64,000 bases of DNA from positions 9,815,923-9,879,922 of the forward strand of contig JAQFVV010012405.1 in the NCBI GenBank assembly GCA_028023455.1, read 5' to 3'. A model generated the notes under the pieces. The model was given only the letters and a program-made list of their open reading frames with translations, had not been told where the DNA came from and did not search any database. The stretch's first letter is position 1; every line of letters begins with the position of its first letter. Below, piece after piece: positions 48,966-60,804 of the stretch. A program made the position numbers and the translations under genes. The DNA comes from Epiperipatus broadwayi (lineage: Eukaryota > Onychophora > Udeonychophora > Euonychophora > Peripatidae).

Positions 48966-49104
48966 AAAGGGATTTTTCTTCTCAATAGCTAAACTAAAGA
49001 TATTTCAACTATCTAATACTAATCAGAAAATGGGTATCTAACAGTTTTTAAGTAAAGGGTAAAAAAGACTGTTTAAGTAAACACTCACAACTCAGAAATT
49101 TGTT

Positions 49105-49207
49105 AAGCATTGGTGGTCGAGAGGTCAGCGACGGCTGCTTTACAAGCAGTTGTCCTGGGTTAGCGAGTTCGCTTCCTGGCTGATGCTATGACACATGAGA
49201 AAAAAAA
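49105..49207 (+). mobile_element. tRNA-derived SINE
   Basis: GCATTGGTGGTCGAGAGGTC, GCTGCTTTACAAGCAG, B box AGTTCGCTTCCTGGC, GATGCTATGACACATG and an A tail. Closest to the copy at 32.22 kb. Confidence 0.82.
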
Positions 49208-49741
49208 CTCAGCAATTGAAGACTTAAAGAGTATTGCCATTATTTTCACTATTTCTCTATGAGAAACTGTTGTCCTTCACCCTGCAGTAGATTATTTACA
49301 ATCTATTTTTTATATGTTATTGTTAGATTGGAAGATTATAGCTATGTTGACATAAACAATATTATTTAGAATATAGTCATAGTTTTTGTTGGTATAAGTT
49401 TACAAACATATTTTGTCTATATAATAATATTTAACATATTGATTATTGATACGAAATTACACACTTCAGATTTTGTGAGAATAAAAACTCAGTATTTATT
49501 TTATTTTATGAAATATAAAAACCTCACTTGGTTTTACCACGAGTGGGGTAGTTTTGATATTGAAAATAGTCCATGATAAATTATGCACAATGATAAATGG
49601 GCAATTAAACATTTAAATATATTTCTTCAATTAAAAAAAAACAATAACATAACATTAATATTTTATTTATTTAGCATATGAATTTTATTGGACAATTTAA
49701 CTATTAACAACATATTATAAATAAGATATTAAGAAACAGAT

Positions 49742-50255
49742 TCATTCAGTGGCTTTATTAAGTTCCCCAATTTTTCCAACATAAATATAGATTTAGAAGT
49801 CATTAATTATGTGGATCATATCATATTTACATAAATCAATGCCAGATGAATTTCATTTATAAAGCAGATGAGAACAATGACCATGGGTTATATCCTAAAT
49901 CTGCCAATGGGATTCCAATTGTATCTAGTAAAATCAAACCCACAATCTTTATTGTTCAATCAGAAAAAAAAATGTTTGGAACATTAGCAAGAATTCTATT
50001 TTTATGTCATAATAGATTCTTGATTGACCTTCCACAAAGGAGATTTGGATTTGAGATAAATCTTAGATTTGAAGCAACTTTTGATATCTAATAAAAACAT
50101 ATGTAAAAGAAAAAGATTTCTCATGGTAATATTTAATTAGGTATACAAACATTTAATGTAGGAATTATTTTCATTCCAAATAAGGATATAGTTCTCAGCA
50201 GTACTACTAGGGCGAAGGAAATCATCCATAAAGTATTGGCATCACAACTTCAAGT
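49742..50255 (+). pseudogene. Unassigned decayed coding block U1
   Basis: Three consecutive plus-strand open pieces in different frames: 49,742-49,831 (FIKFPNFSNINIDLEVINY), 49,846-50,091 (ANGIPIVSSKIKP, then LFLCHNRFLIDLPQRRFGFE) and about 50,140-50,252 (NVGIIFIPNKDIVLSSTTR). Composition is balanced, with Pro, Gly and charged residues, unlike the Phe/Ile/Lys/Asn noise around it. This suggests one protein broken by frameshifts. No family is recognised. Confidence 0.35.
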
Positions 50256-50659
50256 AATTTAATTCATTTTCTAAGGTTATTTTAGAAATTAATTTTGATT
50301 TAACTTTGACTAAATTAAGAAAATTGCATAAAGTAGGACTGTATTTTTGTCTATTGTTTCAAAAGGATTTATTTATGTAATGAGATGATTTGCTGTTGTT
50401 TCTATAAAAACTGGAAAATATTATCTTCATGGGATTAGAAGAAAAGACGTCAGTCAATAAAAAAGATGATCAATATTGAGAGACTTCTTATTTAAGGAAA
50501 GAATCTTTTTTAAAAAGTCAAAAGAATGACAACAGCAACAACAACAATAGATCAGTAGGAGAAGTGTACCAAAACCCCCTTCAAAATATAATAGAGAAAT
50601 TTAACTCATTCTTGTCAGAATATTTATTTTAATCATTCAAATGTTTTATAAATCAGTGA

Positions 50660-50822
50660 ATTTTGTTTGAAGCTACAGACAGAAACTGCTCATTATACCG
50701 ATTCTCCAAAGATTTGCTCTATTTGTGATACTCTATTTGCTGATTTACTGGGTACTTCAATTCAAGATACATGTCTTAGAACTTTTCAGAGGAAATCAGA
50801 AGAATATATTAAAAAAAAAAAT
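50660..50822 (+). pseudogene. Unassigned decayed coding block U2
   Basis: A plus-strand open piece reads DSPKICSICDTLFADLLGT and then CLRTFQRKSEEYIKKK. The CSIC pair could be half of a metal site, but no partner is visible. Family not recognised. It lies in the same orientation as U1 and U3. Confidence 0.3.
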
Positions 50823-50931
50823 TAATCTGCTTGGTAAAAATATACATGTAAAACCAAATGAGCATGAAGAAAATTATTATGTAAGATTATTGAAAAATGA
50901 ATAGTTAAATTATATGATTAATGACTTCAAT

Positions 50932-51130
50932 ATACCGATGCATCCATTTGGAGAAACAGGTTAGTTTCAAGTGATCTACCTAAAAGATATTCTGGTTCCA
51001 CTTTGTGGAAATGCTTATGAATTCAAAGTGAGATTACATAAAGAGATAAACACTAATAATATATTTACTCATATGACATATCAGGAGTCTATGTCCCAAA
51101 ATTTCATTGTCAGCTCTGTAATCTGATATC
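50932..51130 (+). pseudogene. Unassigned decayed coding block U3
   Basis: About 65 codons with one stop: IPMHPFGETG, stop, then FQVIYLKDILVPLCGNAYEF, KVRLHKEIN and MTYQESMSQNFIVSSVI. A following frame (51,130-51,235) has TITTFKDSYSLTNSYQMET. Protein-like composition, no recognised family. May be the same gene as U2. Confidence 0.35.
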
Positions 51131-51235
51131 TATTCCTTCACATCAATGTCCAAGAGAGAAAACCATTACAACATTTAAAGATTCTTATTCTTTAACAAAC
51201 TCGTATCAAATGGAAACAAATATACTAACTTAGAG

Positions 51236-52559
51236 AAGATAGCCATGATTGAAGCAGACATAGAAAATAATATTGAAACTAACTAAGTCGTTAGTAAAAA
51301 TAGTTATAATTTGCTAAACCACTACAAGCTCTACTCAAACATGGCTAAATGCAAGGGAACTTGAGTATAACTATAACTATTTTCACCAACAATTATAATT
51401 AATAAAACTGTAGATAAAACAATTAATTCGATAAGAACCAGTAAAATACAAGAAAACATGGGCATTAGAGATTCATTATGAAACAGGCATTTGGATTGCC
51501 CTTGCATAAAAATGTGGGGGAAAAATAGCTATGATAATGAATGATATTGAAAATGAAGATTTCTTGCTTAGTGAGGAAATGAAGAAAAAATGGAAACAAC
51601 AATAATGCATATCTAAGGGATTAACTTGAAATACTTGCCTGTTGAAAACTTATCTGTGACTGAGAAGAAAAGTGAATCAGATACGGTCAGGCATTAGAGC
51701 TGCTACTATGGTGATTTGGTTACTCCATGTCAGAGACCATTAATCTTAAGCATAACTCATTATTTACATCACATCCATTTTGTTTAGACTCTTAGATTAA
51801 ATTAAGTTAGTGTTTTTGCTCTTTTACTAGCAAAAAATGATTTGCTTCATAAGCTTCTCTTGCAATCAGAATTGATATGCATAATGTCAGGTCTTAAACT
51901 CTATGAGGAAAAACTTTTATTTAATTAAATGGTATGATATTGTTAAGCCATATGTATTTGGATTATATGGGACAAAAATTTAGAGGAAGGATGCTTGTTA
52001 TTCTTAATAGTATCCTCCACCCTATCAGTAAGTAAGTGGTTCATTACAAATATGACATCCCCATTTATCCCTTTTAAAATTATATATATTGACCCACATA
52101 TTCATTACACTACATCAAGCTATAGTTCTCAACACAGCATTTGTATATATATTTCAAGAGTCAACTATAATAAGTAGATATAATTATAACACTAAATTCT
52201 ATATTTACATCATTGTCTCATCCAGTGTTGTTACTAAAAAAATTTTACATGTCTTATATCAATTTCATAACAAAATAGATACTCATATCAACTTTCCCAA
52301 TAATGAGTGGAGCAGAATTATTATCTGACAACTCTATCTCATTTAATAATGGCAGACATTTATTATTGATTTATCTAACCTTTTATTCTCCCAAGCTGTA
52401 TTATAATATCATCCTTTCTCTTATACACACTTCTTTTTCAAATTTAATTACATTCCTAAAATGTGATTTCACTTATAGAAGACTAATTTCTATAGAGGGG
52501 ATGCATTACATACTTTGATTCTGTTCAAAGTTGGCATACTTTTGTAAAAATAATATCTT
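51236..52559. other. Unassigned, with scattered open pieces
   Basis: A plus-strand piece near 51,465-51,600 reads ALEIHYETGIWIALA and DIENEDFLLSEEMKKKW. Frames at 51,995-52,518 are short and overlapping. No family is recognised. Confidence 0.3.
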
Positions 52560-53490
52560 ATACTATAGATCATATTATTTGGACCAAACTATCCCCACTA
52601 TGCTTTTAGCCCTTGCAAAAGATTTAAGAAAGTAGGATATACACCAGATGATTTTGCAGAAGTTGTGGTTTTGAGAAGTGCTTATAAAACAACTTGTGTA
52701 TTGCTAAGAGATATTTGACAATCAGGATGAGCATGTTGAATAAGTTCCATATATGGTACAGGCACTATATTCATTGAGCTCTAAGTAAATCCTCCTACTA
52801 GAGTTCCTGCTGCATTTGAAGTATAGAAAAAACCATCTCCAATAAACAACATACTTATGCCATTTACATACACTACAAAAATAATTGCAGAATAAAGAAA
52901 AATTGAACTCTATTCCATTTTATCTTGAAGAACCAGATGATAATGTAAGATTTACATCCAATGGATTTATTTAGAAACTTACTTCAATGACAAGGTCTTG
53001 CTATTTAGGAATGCATAGTATTCTATTTTTCATTTATTCACATTTAAATCTGTTCTCTTCTGCACTACTTTCAAACTTAACAAATTTCTTATCTTTAGTG
53101 ATTTAACATATACATGGTATATACCCTATATTACTCATCCTGTACATGGAAAAACAGGAGAAAATCTCTGAATCGACAAACTTGCTACCTACATTGGTGA
53201 GCATAATAGAAATAAAGATATCAGAATCAGGTATCAAAGATAAACTTGTGCCATACATATTATCATCACCATCAAGGATGTAATTCGTGTAACTGAGATC
53301 ATTAATGGATAAACCTAGTTTTTCTTTTAAGACTGTAATAGATAGTTAGAAAATGTAAAAAATATAGCACAATTGTAGTTCAGATAGTTATCAAGATATG
53401 TTTTGGCATGGTCCCAGTTAATTTTTTTATCCATAGATTTACAGATGTCAAAGAATCCAAATCAATATTATATATCATCATGAATTTACA
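52560..53490 (-). pseudogene. Unassigned decayed coding block U4, opposite strand
   Basis: Minus-strand open pieces running right to left: SMDKKINWDHAKTYLDNYL (near 53,430), then after a frame change KEKLGLSINDLSYTNYILDG and TSLSLIPDSDIFISIMLTN (53,320-53,170), FVDSEIFSCFSMYRMSNIGY, and further left FIGDGFFYTSNAAGTLVGGF (near 52,830) and IVPVPYMELIQHAHPDCQI (near 52,760). The pieces cover about 300 codons with few stops, several of them one transition from Gln. This is the clearest coding signal in the block, yet I recognise no family. Genes on both strands suggest a large DNA virus or giant transposon remnant, or a decayed host gene. Confidence 0.4.
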
Positions 53491-54484
53491 CTTGAATCAT
53501 GAAATGCACATAACTCTTAACAGAAGGTACTCAATTGCTCTCAACTCTCATTATTCAATTTCTCAATGCTCCTCTGTAGGTGCATATTTTCATCACCTAC
53601 ATAGACCCTATAAACAGAAGCTTCAAAAAATTTTCCTGGAATATATATACTGAGACTAAAAATTAATATTCAATGTATTGTCCACATGGAAGATATTTGA
53701 GTCTTCTGAGTTCTAAAAAACAAAACCCAGCTTTAATAATCATTTTAACTAAATATCCCTGTAATTTAATATGGTCCAATCATCTGCATAATATAATCAT
53801 ATAGAATACAATAACATACAATACTTTAAAAGAATATCTTATCCCATTTTAGACTTTTCTTTTCATTTTATTAGGCAATGTAAGAAAAAAAAAATCTGCT
53901 CAATTCTCTTGCAAAATCACTTTTTTGTATCCGAAGGCATCATTATTTAGCTTCCTAATAATAATTAGACAATCTGCTGTGATATGCACAGTTCCTGAAA
54001 AACCATGTAACATTTGTTTCTCATTCACATATGATAATGATTACAATCTATAATCCAAAGGACATCTGTATAAATTATATATTATTATTGTTTATTTTTC
54101 CTGTTATTATAATTTAAAACAATAATTAGATAGAGTATGAATAAATACATATAACACTTCACTTTTCTTTATTATAATTTTTGATACTGAATTAAAAGGT
54201 ATATTACTAATTTTTAAATTACTAATTTCTATAATTAATAATATAAAAAATATTTTATAAAAAAATGCTTTTATTAAAAAAGGTTCAGTAATGCATTAAA
54301 ACCAATGTATATATATTTGAGTTACAATTTTTCTTGCTATATGTATGTTGAAATCAAAGCATAGGGCATCCATAAATTAATTAATACTGAATTAAGTAAT
54401 TTTAAGTTACATTTGTAATCAAAGGTATGGTTGAAAAATTTTTTTTTTCTTAGTGCATTATTGATCAAATGCCTTGTGCACTTT
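53491..54484. other. A+T-rich sequence without a recognised gene
   Basis: The plus-strand 81-codon frame at 53,408-53,653 overlaps the antisense of block U4 and is not credible by itself. Beyond 53.7 kb nothing is recognised. Confidence 0.5.
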
Positions 54485-54735
54485 TGGCAGTAAGTGGAGT
54501 GGTTGACTTGGGATCATGAAATCCCAAGATCAATTGTGGGACTCACAGGTCTGGCATGTAAACTTTTTATAAACTCCCCAGCAGTAAAATTATATGCCTT
54601 TTATCCTACATGGTTTGGTGCAGCTGGTAGAATGCCTGAATTGAGATTGGGAGTTCCAGGATTGATTCTGGTGCCTGCAGTTTTGGCACCAAACTTCTTA
54701 CGAACTCCTGAGAAATAAAATTATATGCTTTTTTT
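54485..54735 (+). repeat. Dimeric SINE-like repeat
   Basis: Two related units in tandem. Unit 1 begins AGTGGAGTGGTTGACTTGGG and contains AAACTTTTTATAAACTCC and AAAATTATATGCC; unit 2 begins GCAGCTGGTAGAATGCCTG and contains AAACTTCTTACGAACTCC and AAAATTATATGC. Each has A-box-like and B-box-like positions of a tRNA. A fragment of unit 2 lies at 3,075-3,146. A 74-codon open frame across it (54,494-54,718) is incidental. Confidence 0.65.
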
Positions 54736-56115
54736 AATTGGTCAAATCAAATAAAAGTTTTTTTTTATAAAATATTATATATATATATTATTTATACTCT
54801 TTAATATTCAGATATTTTGCAATAGATGTTTTGAATTCATATTTAAAAACTGACAAGCAAAACACTGTCACCATATTTTTTGGCATTTAAAATAAAATTC
54901 ATGAATATTAATAAATCATTCACAATATTTTTTTGTTTATTAATTCTTTAATAGTAAAAAATCCTTATTGGCAGATTCAATTAAAGTTTCAAACTTTTGA
55001 TTGGTCAATTACAGTACCAGCAGTAAAAATATATATTTATCTTTTAAAACTATATTTATTTTAGTTTAGTTTCTAAAATGCAAGTTAATAATTCATTAGA
55101 TTATTAAAGTGAACAAGTTTTTTAAAAATAAATTTCTATTTATAATTGATGAAAATAATTTATAGTGATAAATATAAAACATATGTTTGTTATCCAATTA
55201 TAAATTGAAGCCATGCTTTATTGATCTGTCTTTATCAATTTACCTTCATGTAAAAGTAAACATTTTCTACCAAAATCTGAATTTTTATTGTAAAATAATT
55301 TATATTTTACACATATTTTGTGAAAAAATTCATAAATGTGTTAAAAAATGGCTCTAAAACATAATTTTTCAATTGAAAAATCAAAACGAAAAATTGAACT
55401 GTCAAAATTTATTGGCAAGCAATCTCTGATGGAGAACAGAAAAAACAACCAATCAGCATCTTGAGACACAGTGCTGACATCATTGTTATATCATTAACTT
55501 TAAATATTATTCCTTTATTAGTTGTAAATAAATTCTAAATATGTCAGCATCATTCAGTAAGATTTTCTCGATAAAATAACCATAAATATTAGCAAAATAA
55601 TATTAAAAATAGTGGTTTAAGAGTGAAGTAAAGTAAAGCCGCATATGAAAATGACCATACAGTGCAGATTATGGATTAAGGCAGAATTTTTAAAAAACAA
55701 GTTTTAAGTTCAATAATAAAGAGAAATAAAGATTTCACCCTTCATTTCTTTATATTTATATAAATTGTAAATACTTTGATCAGGAAATTCAATGAAGGCA
55801 TATGTAAAAAAAATATATTGATATCTATTGCACATCACTGACAACTTTTTGAATCGGTATTAACACAGTTTAAAATTGAGGTCATCAATATTATTAGAGT
55901 GGGCATATGACTGAACAAACCTGATATATTGCATTATCACACTATATTAACATTGATCCATTCTTTAGAGATATGTTAAAAATTAGTTATAAAATTTTAG
56001 CCAAACAAACAGCAGAATATTAAAGTTAAATAAATGTATTTAACATGTAATGAATGCAATATTCATATATTTATACATACTATATTCTATGTATATGGTT
56101 TTAAATGTAATTAAA
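54736..56115. other. A+T-rich sequence without a recognised gene
   Basis: Nothing recognised. A short AT run lies near 54,776-54,789. Confidence 0.6.
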
Positions 56116-56403
56116 TAGGCAAAACTTTCCATACAGTAGTGCCACCCTGTGCCAACCAGAATAATCAATGGATGCCAGAAGGGTTATGCATAAAATCCCC
56201 ATCTAGTGCTTACACAAGCAATATTCCCAGACTAGTTTCTGGCTTGTAACCTTCATCAGTGAGGAGCCTCGGATCTGAGAGCACCGCACCTAGCTCTTGG
56301 GATCTAATGTAACCCTCCAGATAGGCACAAGCCTTCTGGCATCCATTGATTACTCTGGTTGGCACAGGGTGGCACTACTCTATGGAGAGTTTTGCCTGTT
56401 TAA
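56116..56403. mobile_element. MITE with ~65-bp inverted repeats, about 288 bp
   Basis: TAGGCAAAACTTTCCATACA near the left end matches the reverse complement of the right end (CAGGCAAAACTCTCCATAGA); the arms continue through GTAGTGCCACCCTGTGCCAA to GGATGCCAGAAG. The loop has GAGGAGCCTCGGATC. Target duplication is uncertain, probably TA. Related to 41,582-41,765, which lacks the central part. Confidence 0.85.
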
Positions 56404-56630
56404 TAAGTTATGTGCTAACATAAGGGATGGTGATCATATGATGTTTAGTGGTTTTAAATGTACATTTTATAGTATGCGATATCATGCATAGATTTATGAT
56501 ATTTATTGGGAGGCCTTGGACTCATATGCTATGAATATAGTGGTGTGACTGTATATATATATGTATTATTATATCATTATAAAATTAATCAATTATTCAT
56601 TATATATATAGACTTATAATTGTACGTAAT

Positions 56631-56706
56631 ATGCAGGTTCGAACTCAGATTTTCACACGACGCACCACTCTCAGTGCCATCTCATATTGCTGAATAAAGA
56701 TTGGCT
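56631..56706 (-). mobile_element. tRNA-like SINE head, minus strand
   Basis: On the minus strand: AGCAATATGAGATGGCACTG, AGAGTGGTGCGTCGTGTGAA, then GAGTTCGAACCTGC, which looks like a B box. It is an almost exact reverse complement of 56,835-56,910, about 130 bp away. The A-box candidate TGGCACTGAGAGTGG lies upstream. Confidence 0.65.
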
Positions 56707-56834
56707 ATCTTAATATAAAGCTGAGTACTGATTATATATATGTGTGAGGATAGTAATCTAGACCAACTGATGATTGCTGGTTTAGCATGAAACACTTTTA
56801 TTGGTGATTATTTATCTTTTCAACATGTGTGTGA

Positions 56835-56925
56835 TCAGATTGTTCAGCAATATGAGATGGCACTGAGAGTGGTGCGTCGTGTGAAAGTCTGAGTTCGAAC
56901 CCGCATATATTACATATATAAATGC
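56835..56925 (+). mobile_element. tRNA-like SINE head, plus strand
   Basis: Reads TGAGATGGCACTGAGAGTGG, GTGCGTCGTGTGAAAGTC and GAGTTCGAACCCGC. It pairs with the minus-strand copy at 56.63 kb. Their shared middle (GATAAATAATCACCA on the minus strand) links them to 31.25 and 57.66 kb. Either two head-to-head SINEs or one palindromic element. Confidence 0.65.
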
Positions 56926-57662
56926 AGGTTTAAGCCTGTACAATGTATTAATTGTACTTAATGTTATTTAACCTTCAATACGATTGCTAACTTTCGATAC
57001 GCCACAATTTGTTAGGACGTAATCATTTATAAATCATAAGAAAGTTCTGATAGAAAGTATGGAATAATTAATATGAATTTAAAATTTGAACTGCATTAAA
57101 GATCGAAATGTATATTATAATTTGAGCACAATTATAAAAGTCATTATATTTCATTAAAAAAAAAAAAAAATTAGTTGTAATATCTGGTTGACTGTTTAAT
57201 TTTAAATTGTAACCGATTAATTTTTTTTCATTTTTAATATATACATATCTATTTAGCATAAATATATTGAATTGAATTCATAATTGTACTTTAATATACT
57301 TAGAAAAAGATTTGCAAGTGAGGTGATATGCACCGTACCTTCTTTGTTTTTTTGAGTTATAAGGTCATAAAAGCTCCGCAATACGAGCTTTATAGATTCC
57401 GCTTTTAAATCCTACAATGATAATAATGTGCTGACCTCTTACGAGATTTAAGAGAATTATAATTTTAATTTTATTGCCTTTTATTATTAGTTTTAAAAAA
57501 TAACATTTGTTTAGTTATCAAATAACTTTTAAATAATTCAATATTGATTTGATTTTGAGGTTTTTTTTAAAAAAAATTAATATTACAGATTATCATCCAT
57601 CATAATTTAAGTCTCGTTTATTGTTTTGTTTAAATTAAAATATGTTTTTATAATATATAGGG

Positions 57663-57790
57663 TATATGAGCACAGACTTTCACATGACCCACCACTCTCC
57701 ACTCTATCTAATAATACTGATGCACTTGAACACATATATGTCGAAAAGATAAATAATCACCATATAGCCTATATATTACATATATAGATA
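57663..57790 (-). repeat. Diverged copy of the 56.6-kb SINE-like family
   Basis: ACAGACTTTCACATGACCCA, CCACTCTC, ACACATATATGTCGAAAAG and GATAAATAATCACCA match the minus-strand version of the family. The B-box region is eroded. Confidence 0.6.
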
Positions 57791-60739
57791 CAGGTATGTA
57801 ATAAGCCTGTGTTTCAGTTAATATGTTTTTATGTAAGTGAATAAAAAAAAATTAGAAACTTTCGTTATTATGTAGTGAAGACTAAATCATATTTTAGTCG
57901 TATTTTTGTATTGCAGACAGTCCATTTAATCCATGCGTGTAAGACAGATAAAGCTGAATTTTTAGCCACGATCTAATAATAGTCAGACATATCCACCATT
58001 CACCGATTTAAATTAACAAGAAAACAGCTATCTGAAAAAAAATATATAAGCTAGCTTGGAAGTTTAAAAAAATCGAGTTTAGTTTAAATTTAAATGTTAT
58101 GTTAAAGGAAACGAATGCGCCAACTATTATACCACGTGCACACACTTTAAATAGATGCCAGCAAATTTATTTTAGTTTATCTTACTTAAATCACTATAAA
58201 ATAATACTCGGCTACCAGAGCTGTATGCAAATTATATAACGTCATACATATTAGCACATAGATAGAACAGTTCAATAATTATAGAATGATAACCTAGCTT
58301 TAGAAATATAGGTAAATTATATATTTTCTCAAACATTTGTATAAAGTTTTTTATAAGCATTATCACTAATGAATATATCTTTTCAAATATTTTCATATAG
58401 TTCATCTTAAATAAACTATTACCGAGTAAAGGTCATCAAAATTATAGGTAATTAATTACTCTGCCTTGATAATGACATTACAATTAATGTCCAATCCCAG
58501 TTTTATTTAATTCTGCAATTATCATTTGCAGACTGGATGTGAAAAGAGGAGTGAAAAATCTCATGATTATATCAGATGAAGGACGATTTACGATTCCAGT
58601 AAAATTAAAAAAAAAAAAAAAAATCATTTTCCATAAATGCTGCTCTCTAAAGTAAATGTCAGTTAAAGCAATCTGTTGAAAGCAGTATCAGTCTATTTAA
58701 AGAAATTTGAATTATGAAAACAGTGGACATGTCATCTTTGAAACATCATACATCAGTTCAAATGTCAAACAGGAAAGCCCAGCCTGTAAGTACATTTTGT
58801 GAAAATGGATTTGATCATTTTTTTTTTTTTAAGATCAACAACTTATTGATTCAAATATTGATTTTAATTGCTAAATTATATGGTTTTTAAAAATCATTGG
58901 AATATAATCGTTGTATATCAAACAAAAAATGTGAAAAAAAAACAGACATTATTAAATTAGGTAATTGGAAAACTTGTGGAAATTTAAATGATTGTTAAGT
59001 AATCTTGGCTGAAGATAAAAAGATTGTGGGAGTAATATGACATATCCATTATATAAAAGAGGTGTTAAAAAATAAAATAGCCATGAGCTTAGTGTTGCAG
59101 AAGTAAGACACCATTTTGATTGGTAGTAAATGTCACATTACATTGCTAAAATACATTTTATTTTACTTATATTCCCAACTTAGATTTGAATATTTATTTC
59201 AAAGCTAAAAATAACTAGATATCCACTCACGCTCACCATTGTTAGATGATTATCTGGGTTGACTTTGGTGCATTTTTCTGGAAAAAAATCATAAGCCTAT
59301 TTTATAATCTAAAACAAAATTAAGATTAAAACGAGTGCAGATGATAATCAAACTTTTAAAATCATCTTGACTATATTACCTACACTGTATGACCAAACAT
59401 ATATAAATTAAAGTTGTAATGCTTCATACTTATAAAACTATTAAAAAGTGTTACAATCATATCATCAAACAATATCCATTAAATAAAATCGGAGTCATAA
59501 AAATGTCTATGATTTTCATTTAACACTTTAACCATGTTACACATAATACAATATCTCAAAAAACAATTTTATGGATATGTATAACAGGGCTACATTAACT
59601 GCATGCAAAAAATATTAATAAATCATTATGTAACTTCTGCAATACTCATAAATATATTATTTTAAATATTTCACTATGCCTCATTGTATAAGACACATTA
59701 ACCATCCATGACAAAACTACCAATAAACCTGAAGAAATGACTAACAATAAACATTTTCAAATGTTTCATATAATCAAGTAGGTACATTGTAATATTATTA
59801 TATAATGTATATATATATTTTGGAACCTGATATTTGGTCCAAAAAGGTTAAAACATTTTATAGTACTTTAAGAAATTTTTTTTATTGACTTAACTATATC
59901 AGTGTCAACCCCACCCACCAATTTTTGGATAGACTCTAATGACTCTTATTTTTAATATGATGTCATGTTTGATTTTTTTTGTGGAATTAAATCTTTTTTA
60001 CATATATTATATAATCAATGTATATATTACATTAAAAATATTTAAGCCTTCTAATAATTACATTAAAAAAGATTTAACATTAATATTTTAAACTTGTGAA
60101 AATATGTATCTAACTGAATATCTTACCAATGACAAAGGAACATATTATTATTGACTTTATATTACCTATTCAAAAAGTTAGAAAAACAAAATATTAGATA
60201 TTAGAATTTTATGTTATTAAAAAATTGATATATTTAGAATTAGTTATCATCAAAGAAACAAAAAAATCTAAAGATTAATAAATTATTAAATGTTATTAAA
60301 ATATTGCACTTACAGTTTTTACAAAATTGATTTTCTTTTAATGATTGTTTCCATAATTATTTCTGGTACTCATAATATATTTTCTATACTTTCTAAGAGT
60401 GTTTTTTTTTTTTTTACAAATAAAATGTTTTCAAAGACAATCCTTTACTAGTGACATAGTTTTTTGGTTTAATAATAAAACTTTCACAAAAATATTGCAT
60501 TATAATCATTAGCAAATATTGAAAATCATTAGTCAAAGAGTAAACCAATCTAAAGCAATAGTCAATCACAAATTGCCACCTCTTTCATTTATTTATCAGA
60601 ACAATAGAATGTGTTATCAATTACACACAAAGGTCCATAAAGGTTTGTATAACCCTGACATTGTTTGGAAGTTTTTTAAATTAATACATTAAAAATGTAA
60701 GCTTCTGTCACATACCATCATTTAATATATACAATGCCT
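57791..60739. other. A+T-rich sequence without a recognised gene
   Basis: Nothing recognised beyond homopolymer runs. Confidence 0.55.
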
Positions 60740-60804
60740 GAAAACAATGTAGAATAGTAGTGACCATAGCATGAAACAATGTAGAATAGTAGTGACCATA
60801 GCAT
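60740..60804 (+). repeat. Tandem duplication, unit 32-33 bp
   Basis: GAAACAATGTAGAATAGTAG and the following GTGACCATAGCAT occur twice in direct succession, differing by one A. A recent local duplication. Confidence 0.95.

Noticed and set aside
10343-49207. Functional tRNA genes at the tRNA-like sites
   Set aside because: All have broken stems or inserted bases, share a non-tRNA ending and carry A-rich tails, so they are SINEs.
54494-54718. 74-codon frame with less biased composition
   Set aside because: It lies wholly in a dimeric SINE-like repeat, whose base composition explains it.
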